From JAGNKE01 sp965230245 (GTDB taxonomy: Bacteria; Pseudomonadota; Alphaproteobacteria; Micavibrionales; Micavibrionaceae): a stretch of 64,000 nucleotides of DNA. The notes beneath the pieces are model-generated. The model saw only the letters and a program-made list of their open reading frames with translations, was not told the DNA's origin and did no database searches. Made by a program: the position numbers and the translations under genes. The stretch covers positions 1,612,001-1,676,000 of the forward strand of contig OZ246000.1 of the NCBI GenBank assembly GCA_965230245.1, in the 5' to 3' direction. Of this stretch, positions 26,485 to 34,504 are shown one piece after another (the first letter of the stretch is position 1; each line of letters opens with the position of its first letter).

Positions 26485-27759
26485 ATGAAATTCTCACTGG
26501 ATTATAACAGCGCAGAGTATTTCGTCGATTTGCTTGGCCTGTTCCTCATCATTCTGCCGATATTCTATCTGCTGCCAAGCGCCCGCGGCCGCCGCATTCT
26601 CCTGAGTTTAAGTGGATTATATCTTTTATTCTTCATCGCGCCGCGCCTGAGCCTCTGGTTCGCGCTCTATTGGGTCGGGGTCTTCGGACTTCAAAGGCTC
26701 GTTGCATGGGCTGAAATCAAAGCGGATTCAATGCAAAAACAAATAGGGAAACCCGCAGGATTAAGTGCGCCGATCTTCTGGCTCAGTCTGATATTTACGT
26801 TGCTGCCGATGGTCGTCTGGAAAATATATACGGACGAATTCACACAAAACTTTAATCTCATGGGTAATGAATTCGTTGGCATTTTCGGGCAAACGATCTG
26901 GGAAATTGATCTTGCCAGAAATATCATCATGCCGCTGGGGTTGTCATTCGCCTCCATGCGTGCCGCCGACCTCATCATTAAAACCTATGTCGGAAAATTT
27001 TCTGCGCTGAGCTTTGATCGCGTGATGTTTTACGGCCTGTTCCCGCCCGTTCTGATGACCGGCCCGATCATAGAATATGAAGAGGTACAAAAAAACAGCG
27101 AAACCCCGCGTAAGGCGCTCGCCGATGACCTTTTGGTCGGGGCAGGGCGCATCGCCATCGGTTTCGTAAAAGTCGTCTTTATTTCTGCGCTTCTGCAAAA
27201 AAGCAGCCTGTCGCTGGATTATTACGAAGGGCAGAATACAGGCGTACTATGGCTGACCTTCCTGATTTACTTTTGGTACTTCTACATCAACTTCTCGGGT
27301 TATTCCGACATTGCCATCGGTGCGTCCCGAATGCTTGGTTTCAAGTTGCTGGAAAACTTCAATTACCCGTTTTTCAAAAAGAACATCGCTGATTTCTGGG
27401 CAAACTGGCATATGAGCCTTTACCGTTTCGCCCGCCGCAATGCTTTTATCCCGCTCGGCGGCTACCGCCCGCAAACCCTGAACCGCGCACTCATCGGAAC
27501 AATGATGGTCATATCGCTCTGGCATAACCTGACCATCGGCATGGTCATCTTCGGGTTCTATCATGCCGCAGCCCTCATCGCGCAACGCCGCTTCGCCGCT
27601 TGGCAAAAGGAAAAGGGCCTACAACTGGATGAAAACATCGCCGCCCGCATCACAAGCATCGTGGTCACACATATTTTCGTCCTGCTGAGTGTGCCGCTGC
27701 TGGTCGTACCGTGGGAAGATGTCGGCACATTCTACCTCGCACTGATGGGGGTACGGTGA
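26485..27759 (+). CDS. MBOAT-family membrane O-acyltransferase (DltB/AlgI-like)
   Basis: 424 residues with about ten hydrophobic segments. The MBOAT hallmarks are NFSGYSDIAIGASRMLG, the FWANWHMSL motif and the catalytic-type His347 in SLWHNLT. Such proteins pass an acyl group from a cytoplasmic carrier through the membrane to an external acceptor. The upstream genes encode ACP and FkbH, and the downstream gene overlaps it by one base (TGATG) and encodes an SGNH-like protein. GGAGAG precedes the ATG. The acyl group is inferred to be glyceryl or a derivative. Confidence 0.9.
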   Translation: MKFSLDYNSAEYFVDLLGLFLIILPIFYLLPSARGRRILLSLSGLYLLFFIAPRLSLWFALYWVGVFGLQRLVAWAEIKADSMQKQIGKPAGLSAPIFWLSLIFTLLPMVVWKIYTDEFTQNFNLMGNEFVGIFGQTIWEIDLARNIIMPLGLSFASMRAADLIIKTYVGKFSALSFDRVMFYGLFPPVLMTGPIIEYEEVQKNSETPRKALADDLLVGAGRIAIGFVKVVFISALLQKSSLSLDYYEGQNTGVLWLTFLIYFWYFYINFSGYSDIAIGASRMLGFKLLENFNYPFFKKNIADFWANWHMSLYRFARRNAFIPLGGYRPQTLNRALIGTMMVISLWHNLTIGMVIFGFYHAAALIAQRRFAAWQKEKGLQLDENIAARITSIVVTHIFVLLSVPLLVVPWEDVGTFYLALMGVR

Positions 27760-29003
27760 TGCGCGAACTGGACACGATCATTAAAAAAACCGGATATACG
27801 CCAACCCTGTTCGGACTGTTGCGCATAACGCTCTGGACGATCCTGTTCCTTATCGCCGCAGGATACCTAATCCCCGATCGTCCGAAAGATATACCCTTCA
27901 CGGAAAACACCGAAGGCACAAACGTCACGCCGATGGTGCTATTGCCTGATGATCCGATGTTCGTGCGCGATGATATCCCTGCAACGAATGCGCCCGATAC
28001 GCTCGATATCGCGTGGCTCGGGGGCTCCTCGAATGTGGTCTACAAACCCGGAACGGGCGTTCTGGAATTTTCAAAAATGGGGCAAAACGATCTGATCCCC
28101 GTGAAGGTTCTGGAAACCCTGAAGCGACAGGGCGTAGAGAATGCTAAAATGGAGCTGTATTTACGCCTATCCATGCGTGCGCTTGAAAACTACACACTCA
28201 CCGAAATCGCATTGGATCGAAACCCCGATATTTTGGTCGTAACGCTCAACCCGTTTTTTATCTTCAACAACCACGCGGTCTTTAAGGGGCAGAACCACTT
28301 TTACAAAGCCGGTAGCGTTTGGGCAAAATCACCCGCGACATGGCCGTGGCTGATCGGCATAACTTCCCCCGGCAAGCATCTCTGGTCACTCATCGAAAGC
28401 CGTTTTCCCGTCCTGCGCCGCGCGCCGCAATACAGCGAGGATTTAGGCCGCCTGAATGAATTTGTTTGGGGCGGGTTACTGCCGACGCTTAAACTGCCCG
28501 AAGCGGTCGCGAACAAGAAGACTCACCCCGAGGAAGCGCTTAAAGAAAATGCACAGATTTACTGGGTCGTTTACCGCCTGCTCAAAGGAGATCTCTCCAA
28601 GATAATCAATGATAAAAACGAGGCCGTAAATTCCCTGTGGTATAGGCAGGTCGCACGGCTTTCCAACCCGCAAAAAGAAACGTTGAATTACGCCATACTC
28701 CAAAAACTCCTCGCCCGCGTAAGTCAAGGCGATACGAAGGCGCTGCTTTACCTTGCCCCGCTCTCCGAAAACGTGAAACAGGACGAAGGCGCCTGGCAAA
28801 AATATCAGGACATCAAAAACGCGCTTAAGGAGTTAAACGCGGAATATAAGAGCGGGAATATCAAAATCCTGATCGACATTGCCGAAAACATAACCCGCGA
28901 CATGGTCTACGTCCCCGATGATGACATGCACGTCCAGAACAGCGGGCGTCTATCTGAATACCTCGCAGACCACATACTGGAGCTAAAAAACAATGACGAC
29001 TGA
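27759..29003 (+). CDS. membrane-anchored SGNH-like acyl transferase (DltD/AlgX-like position)
   Basis: 414 residues from ATG 27759, which overlaps the MBOAT stop as TGATG. One membrane anchor lies at about 18-37, then an extracytoplasmic domain. IAWLGGSSNVV gives the SGNH nucleophile region (Ser90/Ser91 after GG), and the C-terminal DDMHVQNSG (Asp388, His391) matches the Asp-x-x-His dyad of this fold. In Dlt and alginate systems such a protein receives the acyl group outside the membrane and transfers it to the polymer. Overall similarity to DltD is low; the call rests on fold motifs and on the MBOAT partner. Its end overlaps the microprotein start by 11 bases. Confidence 0.75.
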   Translation: MRELDTIIKKTGYTPTLFGLLRITLWTILFLIAAGYLIPDRPKDIPFTENTEGTNVTPMVLLPDDPMFVRDDIPATNAPDTLDIAWLGGSSNVVYKPGTGVLEFSKMGQNDLIPVKVLETLKRQGVENAKMELYLRLSMRALENYTLTEIALDRNPDILVVTLNPFFIFNNHAVFKGQNHFYKAGSVWAKSPATWPWLIGITSPGKHLWSLIESRFPVLRRAPQYSEDLGRLNEFVWGGLLPTLKLPEAVANKKTHPEEALKENAQIYWVVYRLLKGDLSKIINDKNEAVNSLWYRQVARLSNPQKETLNYAILQKLLARVSQGDTKALLYLAPLSENVKQDEGAWQKYQDIKNALKELNAEYKSGNIKILIDIAENITRDMVYVPDDDMHVQNSGRLSEYLADHILELKNNDD

Positions 29004-29142
29004 AACATCGCAAGCCAAAAAGAAAAACGGACTGAAAGCATACATCTTTGAAATGCTCGCAGGGCTGTTTTTCGCACTGGCCGTTCTTGCGACTTTCTTT
29101 GATCCCGCATCCAGTGTAACGTTCATTTATCAAGGTTTTTAA
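28993..29142 (+). CDS. DltX-like membrane microprotein ending FIYQGF
   Basis: A 49-residue open frame I read by eye; its ATG (28993) overlaps the end of the SGNH gene by 11 bases. Layout: polar, Lys-rich N-terminus (residues 1-15), one transmembrane segment (about 16-36), a short external part and the C-terminal tail FIYQGF with Tyr46. Gram-positive DltX has the same size and topology and a conserved C-terminal F-x-Y-x-x-F tail (FIYNEF in my memory of S. aureus), whose tyrosine is reported to carry the acyl group between MBOAT DltB and DltD. Its position beside MBOAT and SGNH genes is also that of the dlt operon. Confidence 0.75.
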   Translation: MTTETSQAKKKNGLKAYIFEMLAGLFFALAVLATFFDPASSVTFIYQGF

Positions 29143-29171
29143 AAAGAGTAATAAACAAGGAAGTTTGAAGC

Positions 29172-30089
29172 GTGACGAACCCGAAACTAACAGACAAGAT
29201 CCAAAAACTCGTCGATGCGATTATCGAAGAAATGCCCGTTCACAAAAAGGTCATGGATGCGGCCATCTCCCGCCTGACCGAAGAAGACGTCAAGCTCATG
29301 GATGAGTACATAGACTATTGCCTGAAAAAAGACGTCGGGGTTTCCACCCTCGCGGACAGCTACCTGACCATCGTGCAGGACACCTTCAACGAACAGATGT
29401 ATTTCAAAAAACACGGCAAATACCGCCATTCCAGCTTCGAAGATGTGGCGGGCGATGTGTATTTCGATGATGACTATATGTCCCGCTATATGTTCGGCCT
29501 TGCGTTGACCTCGTTCCTCTGGCCGAACCATGTCGAGATCAAGAAATTCTTCGGCCGCACGCTTCCTACGGATCAAAGCGGAAAATATCTGGAAATCGGC
29601 CCCGGCCACGGATACTTCCTGATGAAGGCCATGCAAAAATCATCCTACGACAGCTTCCTCGGCGTCGATATCAGCGAAACCAGCATCAAAATGACCGAAG
29701 AAATCATCAACCATTACTGCCCCGAGCGAAACGGCGAATACGAATTGCGCCTTGCGGATTTTCTGGACTCCGATTTGTCTGAAAACGCATTCAGCGCCGT
29801 TGTCATGGGCGAAGTGCTGGAACATGTCGAGCAACCCGATGTCTTCATGAAACGCATCCACCAACTCGCAACCGATGATGCCTATGTGTTCGTAACGACG
29901 TGCTGTAACGCGCCCGCGATTGATCATATCTATCTCTTCAACACCCCCGAAGAGGTCAGCGACATGTTTGACGAATGCGGCTTTGATATCGTCGAGCCGC
30001 TGATCCTGCCGTATGAAGGTCTGTCCCTCGAAGACACGCTCAAGAAAAAACTCTCGATCAACGTCGCCTACGTTCTGAAAAAGAAATAA
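29172..30089 (+). CDS. SAM-dependent methyltransferase in the FkbH/MBOAT operon
   Basis: 305 residues, GTG start. The class I fold is in the middle: YLEIGPGHGYFLMKA (SAM motif I), LGVDISETSI and VVMGEVLEHVEQP (motif around the acidic residue), with an N-terminal all-helical extension of about 130 residues. It starts 29 bases after the microprotein and is followed 20 bases later by a VOC protein, so it is likely part of the same transcript. In methoxymalonyl-ACP pathways a methyltransferase works beside FkbH on the ACP-bound unit; O-methylation of a glyceryl group, or of the polymer, is possible here but unproven. Confidence 0.75.
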   Translation: MTNPKLTDKIQKLVDAIIEEMPVHKKVMDAAISRLTEEDVKLMDEYIDYCLKKDVGVSTLADSYLTIVQDTFNEQMYFKKHGKYRHSSFEDVAGDVYFDDDYMSRYMFGLALTSFLWPNHVEIKKFFGRTLPTDQSGKYLEIGPGHGYFLMKAMQKSSYDSFLGVDISETSIKMTEEIINHYCPERNGEYELRLADFLDSDLSENAFSAVVMGEVLEHVEQPDVFMKRIHQLATDDAYVFVTTCCNAPAIDHIYLFNTPEEVSDMFDECGFDIVEPLILPYEGLSLEDTLKKKLSINVAYVLKKK

Positions 30090-30109
30090 CGCAGGGATTT
30101 TAGAGAGAA

Positions 30110-30520
30110 ATGCTTTCGGATCTCAAATTTCACCACTACGGCCTTGCCCTGAAAAAGGAGGGGGACGCCCTCAAATTTCTTGAGGCGCAAGGCTTTGAAA
30201 TCGGTGAAAAAATCTATGACCCCGAGCAAAACGTTTACGTGCGTCTTCTGGAACATCCCGATAAACCGACCGTAGAATTCGTCCTGCCGGGGGAAGGCGA
30301 ATGCCCGCTTGAGCCGATCCTCAAGAAACACAACGAGATGTTCTATCACACGTGTTACGAAACCGATGATCTGGATCAAACGCTCAAGGCACTGGACGAT
30401 CTGGGACTGCGCGTCATCTGTATAGCAGAGCGCAAACCAGCCATCCTCTTCGGCGGCCGCCATGTGTCCTTTTACAAAATCTTCGGCTTCGGGATTATAG
30501 AGCTTCTGGAGATTGAGTGA
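30110..30520 (+). CDS. VOC-family (glyoxalase/epimerase-like) protein
   Basis: 136 residues with the paired beta-alpha-beta-beta-beta modules of the vicinal-oxygen-chelate fold. Candidate metal ligands are His in KFHHYGLAL, Glu in VEFVLPG, His in FYHTCYE and the C-terminal Glu in GIIELLE, the arrangement seen in methylmalonyl-CoA epimerase relatives. It closes the ACP-FkbH-MBOAT operon and may isomerise or epimerise the carrier-bound acyl unit; this is inferred from context. Its 3' end overlaps the opposite-strand gene by 26 bases. Confidence 0.75.
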   Translation: MLSDLKFHHYGLALKKEGDALKFLEAQGFEIGEKIYDPEQNVYVRLLEHPDKPTVEFVLPGEGECPLEPILKKHNEMFYHTCYETDDLDQTLKALDDLGLRVICIAERKPAILFGGRHVSFYKIFGFGIIELLEIE

Positions 30521-31094
30521 CCTCTTCAGGTTCGGGATTCTCGCGTGCTTCTTCTTCGGTAACCATTTCTGAAGCCTTCAATGTACAGTCGATGGTCTGA
30601 AACATCACGTGACCCTCATCGGCAAGAAACACGTCATCCTTACAACGGAAAACCTCACGATGAACAAGTCCCACTGCGTAAGGAATTGAAACAAGACTAT
30701 AGTCATGTACAACGGCTGTCTCTCCGCCATCCTGAACTTGCACCGATTCTACGCGATACTCGACAAGATTCATTTTAACATCCCACAACCAAGACGGGCC
30801 GTGTCTGAACCTGCTGAGTAGTTGTTCTTTTGTCAGCACATAGGTAACTGACTCGCCGAAACTGCCATCGCTAAGAATAACAGGGAAGTTGTATTTTACT
30901 AACCCGTCATCAGCCAGAAACTTGTCAAAGTAAGCCATCAGCAATTCAATATCATTTATTTCGACCATCTTGACGGACTGCTCATAATGCTCTCGGATCA
31001 TCTCTTCCGTCAGCTTGTCCGCCGCATGGGCTGAAGCCGATAAAGCCGGAACCAGCAAAGCTCCAACCAGAATATGTTTTAAAAGTTTCATCAC
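30495..31094 (-). CDS. secreted protein, paralogue of the next gene
   Basis: 199 residues with a typical signal peptide (KHILVGALLVPALSASAHA, cleavage near residue 24). The mature protein begins DKLTEEMIREHYEQS, has an NTF2-like alpha-plus-beta character, and ends in a Glu/Pro-rich tail. The neighbour at 31115 begins its mature part DKLTEDVIRSHYNMS and shares the late segment V-L-A/S-D-x-G-x-x-M-F-x-x-I-D, so the two are tandem duplicates. Two cysteines (FRCKDD, IDCTLK) might pair. Function is unknown; periplasmic location is likely. It converges with the VOC gene. Confidence 0.65.
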   Translation of the reverse strand: MMKLLKHILVGALLVPALSASAHAADKLTEEMIREHYEQSVKMVEINDIELLMAYFDKFLADDGLVKYNFPVILSDGSFGESVTYVLTKEQLLSRFRHGPSWLWDVKMNLVEYRVESVQVQDGGETAVVHDYSLVSIPYAVGLVHREVFRCKDDVFLADEGHVMFQTIDCTLKASEMVTEEEARENPEPEEVTQSPEAL

Positions 31095-31114
31095 AAAACC
31101 CTGAAATAAAGTAA

Positions 31115-31654
31115 TTAATTCGGAATATAGCGCACATTCTTGATCGTAAAGTCGATGCGCTTGAACATAAGCTGCCCGTCATCGGAGAGCACGATATCAT
31201 CCACGGACTCAGATGTTTCAAGATAGCGTGTCTGCCCTGTATCAAACATCGTATCCGCAACCGATTTCACTTTTGCCGATTGTCCGTCTTCCGCAATCTC
31301 GATCGAGGTCAGCTCGTACTCGATCTCAAGCAACTCCGATGCGGCATTGGCCCGCGCCTTTTTAATCAGGGCGAGCAAGCTGTCCTTTGTGTGCCTATCG
31401 GTTTTAAACCCGCCGTTCATCGCGTCCTGACCCGCAGCCGGATATTTGTATGTCGCAACGGCATCGGGATGAATATAGGTCTCCAGATATTCGATAAGCT
31501 TATCGGCATCTCCGCTTTTGGAAATTTCAAACGACATATTGTAATGCGAGCGGATCACGTCTTCCGTCAGCTTATCAACGGCAAATACCTGTGCAGGCAT
31601 GAAAACGGCAACAAAAAGGAAAACAGTGAGAAAAGCTTTACGAAACATCATCAT
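31115..31654 (-). CDS. secreted protein, tandem paralogue
   Basis: 179 residues from the first of three consecutive ATG codons (31654), chosen because AGGG lies five bases upstream and a signal peptide then starts properly (FRKAFLTVFLFVAVFMPAQVFA). A longer frame upstream would run into the neighbouring gene. The mature part DKLTEDVIRSHY... and the end SDDGQLMFKRIDFTIKNV match the paralogue at 30495. It lacks the Glu/Pro tail and the cysteines of its partner. Likely a periplasmic NTF2-like protein of unknown role. Confidence 0.62.
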   Translation of the reverse strand: MMMFRKAFLTVFLFVAVFMPAQVFAVDKLTEDVIRSHYNMSFEISKSGDADKLIEYLETYIHPDAVATYKYPAAGQDAMNGGFKTDRHTKDSLLALIKKARANAASELLEIEYELTSIEIAEDGQSAKVKSVADTMFDTGQTRYLETSESVDDIVLSDDGQLMFKRIDFTIKNVRYIPN

Positions 31655-31730
31655 GCATGCCCTAAAAATCGTGGAGTATATGCGAGTATAAAATCCGAAA
31701 CACGCAAGAATGTAAAGTTTTACAAAGACT

Positions 31731-32099
31731 CTAGTCCTTGCTCTTAAGCTTTGCATGTCCGTGGACAATCAGCATATAAACCAGAAAAAGCATCACCCCC
31801 ACAGTCCCGAAGGGCAGGAGCAGTAAAACACTAATCACGCAGGAAAAGAAAAACCCGCTTGGCCCGGTGCGCTCAAAAATTTCCCCGACACAAAGCAGAT
31901 AAAGCAGAAAAACAAGGATGCCGATCACGATACCGCCTTTATTCACTCCGTATCTTTTGTTGATATCATCCCGCGTCTTCGCACCTTCTTTGGAGGCGTA
32001 TATCCCGCGCTTTTGCGCAATCATGATAAAAATTTTCGACACAATCACCATGACGACAACGAAGGGAATGGCAAGTTCAAAGAAATGATCGATCAGCAT
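31731..32099 (-). CDS. small integral membrane protein
   Basis: 122 residues with three hydrophobic segments (about 5-27, 56-71 and 82-112) and a positively charged loop KEGAKTRDDINKRYG between the first two. The C-terminus is Lys-rich. No family is recognised. It is in the same orientation as the paralogous secreted proteins and the RHH-like gene upstream, separated by 20 bases from the latter, so a loose operon is possible. Confidence 0.5.
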   Translation of the reverse strand: MLIDHFFELAIPFVVVMVIVSKIFIMIAQKRGIYASKEGAKTRDDINKRYGVNKGGIVIGILVFLLYLLCVGEIFERTGPSGFFFSCVISVLLLLPFGTVGVMLFLVYMLIVHGHAKLKSKD

Positions 32100-32119
32100 G
32101 GCATCGCGTCTATCGGAAC

Positions 32120-32419
32120 CTAATCCTTCTGTATACTCTTATGCAGTTCTTGCATCTGCTTGATCTTCTCCTCGAGCATCGTGCGCAGGGCATCCCGAAG
32201 GTACGGCTCCAACTCGCGATCGTGTTCTCCGCTATGCGAGATAATCTGGTCATACAACATCTTCGTATCATCTCCCACGGTCAGAACAATCGTGTTATTG
32301 CTCAGGCGGTCGTCGATCAAGTCACGGATATATCCGCTGATATTAACCCCCATACCCTGCAGTTGATCGTGTTGGTCGCGGCGGATCATCATACTTACAC
32401 GCATTAGGTTTTTTGGCAT
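32120..32419 (-). CDS. ribbon-helix-helix-like DNA-binding protein
   Basis: 99 residues from ATG 32419, selected for the GGGAGA about seven bases upstream; an earlier in-frame ATG adds 18 unlikely residues. MRVSMMIRRDQHDQL is a plausible RHH beta strand and first helix, and NISGYIRDLIDDRL the second helix, as in CopG/MetJ-type repressors. The C-terminal half is helical and charged (LRTMLEEKIKQMQELHKS), possibly for oligomerisation. No toxin gene is adjacent in the expected arrangement. It may regulate the small genes that follow it. Confidence 0.5.
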   Translation of the reverse strand: MPKNLMRVSMMIRRDQHDQLQGMGVNISGYIRDLIDDRLSNNTIVLTVGDDTKMLYDQIISHSGEHDRELEPYLRDALRTMLEEKIKQMQELHKSIQKD

Positions 32420-32675
32420 TATATGTCTCCCTATATCTCCCTCCATACTACGCATATTTCGGTAAAATAACAATTAAGCTTGCGCAAAGAAAAATAGAAA
32501 TATATACTAATACATAACATTGCACATTTTATGGTTATGGCATGTATGAAATACGGAGACGAAAAGAAACGCTTTAGTGTTTGATTTCTCACCGAAAAAC
32601 GTGGAATAAACAGGTGTAGATTAATTTTTATTTCACGCGGAATACTTGGATTTATTTTAGGAAAAGGGAAAGACT

Positions 32676-34409
32676 ATGGCATCAGGTAGCGCTAAGGGAG
32701 CAAAACAGCAACAATCCGACATTGAAAAGATGATGGCGCAGGCGAAAGCCACCTCGCGCCGCGACAGTGCATCCGCGAAAGGCAAAGCCGTTCAGGAAGA
32801 AACACCGTCCTCGGAAAAATTTGCAAAAATCGCAGACAACGCCTTTTATAAGGTCATGTTCGACTCGGAGAAATCCCCCGAGGAAAAAATGAAAGCCGTC
32901 GCGAAAATTCTGGAATACGCGGAAAATAAAGACGACGCGAAGGAAGAACTCGAGGCATTCAAACTCTTTAAAGAGTATCTGCAGTACGAACGCAAGCGCA
33001 TGGCGCAGCAGATCATCGAACTGACGGACACCGAAGCCTTCAGCGAACTCAAGCTTGTTTATGACGAGTTGAACAACGCGCTCATCGCGTTCGAGGATAA
33101 GATCACCCCTCTGACGGACATCGTCGACTCCGTTTACCAGCTGCGTATGAACGGCCTGACCTTCGATGCGTTCCGTGAAATTGCAATGGATCGTGAGGAA
33201 GAGGCGCGCATCGCCGCACTTCTGGAAGAACAGGAAAAGGAACTTGCCGCACTGGAAAACGAAATCCGTAGCAAGCAGGTTAAAATCGCGCATCTGGGCG
33301 AAGACAAATCCTTCTTCGGTTTTGGCCCCGTCAAAGAATCCGCCCGTAAGGAAATCGCGGAATTGGAAATGGAGCTGGAAACAAATAACGACCAGCTCGG
33401 AGAACTCACAACAAAAATAGAAGAAACCGCCGAGATGCGCCCGAAGAAATCCGAACTGGATGAAGAATTCCTCGAAGCAAAGGCGAAGCTGCGCGAGCTT
33501 CTCGATATTTCCTCCGACGAGCATAAACAGCGCCAGCAGGATCTGGTCGACGCCGCCCAAAACTTCGTGAACACGACCGAAGTGCGCGTATCCAGCATCG
33601 GCGACCACTTTGTCGGCATGGACAAACAGATCGATAATTTACTGGAAGCCAATTACTCCATGCGTGAAATCTATGCGATCCTGAACGACGCAACGAAAGA
33701 GGCGCACGAAGTCAACGAGAGCCACCGCGAAACCCTTGAAGAAAAGGAAAACGCTGAGGAAAGCGATATCGCCAAGATGAACCGCGAACGTGAAAAACGC
33801 GATCTCGAAAACTACATCAGCGCGCTGAACTCCTCGGCTTACGATACGACGACAGTTCTGGCCGAACTAACAAATGCCAGCCACCGCATCAAATCGATGA
33901 AGGACGGCAACGATCAGCAAATCACAAAAACCCGCCAGCTCCATTCCTCCGGTGTGGCAGGGGTCGCCGATCAGCTCAGCACAGTGCTGCAAGCCGTATC
34001 CTCCGCCGCCTTGGGTGAATCCTCCGAAATGGCTAAAATGTCATTGGAGCGCATGAACTCGAAAACGCAGGATCTGACCCAGAAAGAGGTCATCCGCCAA
34101 GCGCTCGGCACGCACGAGCAGAACAGCGAACTCAGCAAGGCTCTCGAAGACCTCGAGCAGTACGGCGAAGTCATCCGCACGGCGACCAGTATCACCCGCG
34201 AAGGTCTGGCAGAGACCAAAGACCTCCTCGGCAAGATGGAACAGACTGCCAAAAGCGTACAGGAAGACGTTAAGGAGTCTATCGCCGTTGCCGCCGATGT
34301 TGTCGCCGGAAAGGGCGCAAGCGGTGAAGACGTCGCCGAAGGGGAAGAGGACAGCGGTTCTTCTTCATCAAAGGGCGGCGCACCAGACCCGTTCGGAATT
34401 AACGGCTAA
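32676..34409 (+). CDS. coiled-coil protein, partner of ClpB-like AAA+ protein
   Basis: 577 residues, cytoplasmic, mostly alpha-helical. Long heptad-like stretches rich in Glu, Lys, Leu and Ala span about 60-140 and 165-300 (for example EEEARIAALLEEQEKELAAL), and more helices to residue 530. The N-terminus is Lys/Gln/Ser-rich and the C-terminus is low-complexity (EDSGSSSSKGGAPDPFGING). AAAGGGAAAG precedes the ATG. The AAA+ gene follows after a 95-base gap containing a strong hairpin. I do not recognise a family. Context suggests a scaffold or client-adaptor for the AAA+ protein. Confidence 0.6.
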   Translation: MASGSAKGAKQQQSDIEKMMAQAKATSRRDSASAKGKAVQEETPSSEKFAKIADNAFYKVMFDSEKSPEEKMKAVAKILEYAENKDDAKEELEAFKLFKEYLQYERKRMAQQIIELTDTEAFSELKLVYDELNNALIAFEDKITPLTDIVDSVYQLRMNGLTFDAFREIAMDREEEARIAALLEEQEKELAALENEIRSKQVKIAHLGEDKSFFGFGPVKESARKEIAELEMELETNNDQLGELTTKIEETAEMRPKKSELDEEFLEAKAKLRELLDISSDEHKQRQQDLVDAAQNFVNTTEVRVSSIGDHFVGMDKQIDNLLEANYSMREIYAILNDATKEAHEVNESHRETLEEKENAEESDIAKMNREREKRDLENYISALNSSAYDTTTVLAELTNASHRIKSMKDGNDQQITKTRQLHSSGVAGVADQLSTVLQAVSSAALGESSEMAKMSLERMNSKTQDLTQKEVIRQALGTHEQNSELSKALEDLEQYGEVIRTATSITREGLAETKDLLGKMEQTAKSVQEDVKESIAVAADVVAGKGASGEDVAEGEEDSGSSSSKGGAPDPFGING

Positions 34410-34427
34410 CCCCCGTAGAACAAGCAT

Positions 34428-34464
34428 GGCAGCCCGCATTCCGTATATTGCGGGCAGGGCTGCC
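34428..34464 (+). promoter_or_regulatory. intercistronic RNA hairpin between coiled-coil and AAA+ genes
   Basis: GGCAGCC (34428-34434) pairs with GGCTGCC (34458-34464), and inside it CCCGCA (34433-34438) can pair with TGCGGG (34449-34454). The helix is GC-rich and stable but is not followed by a T-run. It may protect the upstream message or partly terminate transcription and so set the ratio of the two proteins. Confidence 0.55.
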
Positions 34465-34504
34465 GCTAATAAAACGCACCATTTTAAAGAACAAGAGAAC
34501 GCCA

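Noticed and set aside
24431..29142. A true dlt operon
   Set aside because: No DltA-type D-alanine ligase is present; the loading enzyme is FkbH-like. It is analogous in logic, not the same operon.
32599..32644. ACGTGGAATA/ACGCGGAATA direct repeat upstream of the coiled-coil gene
   Set aside because: Ten bases with one mismatch, 36 bases apart; could be a promoter feature but is too short to support a claim.
32682..33608. A 308-codon minus-strand open frame opposite the coiled-coil gene
   Set aside because: Phe/Leu-rich composition arises from reading Glu/Lys-rich codons backwards; no signal or family feature.
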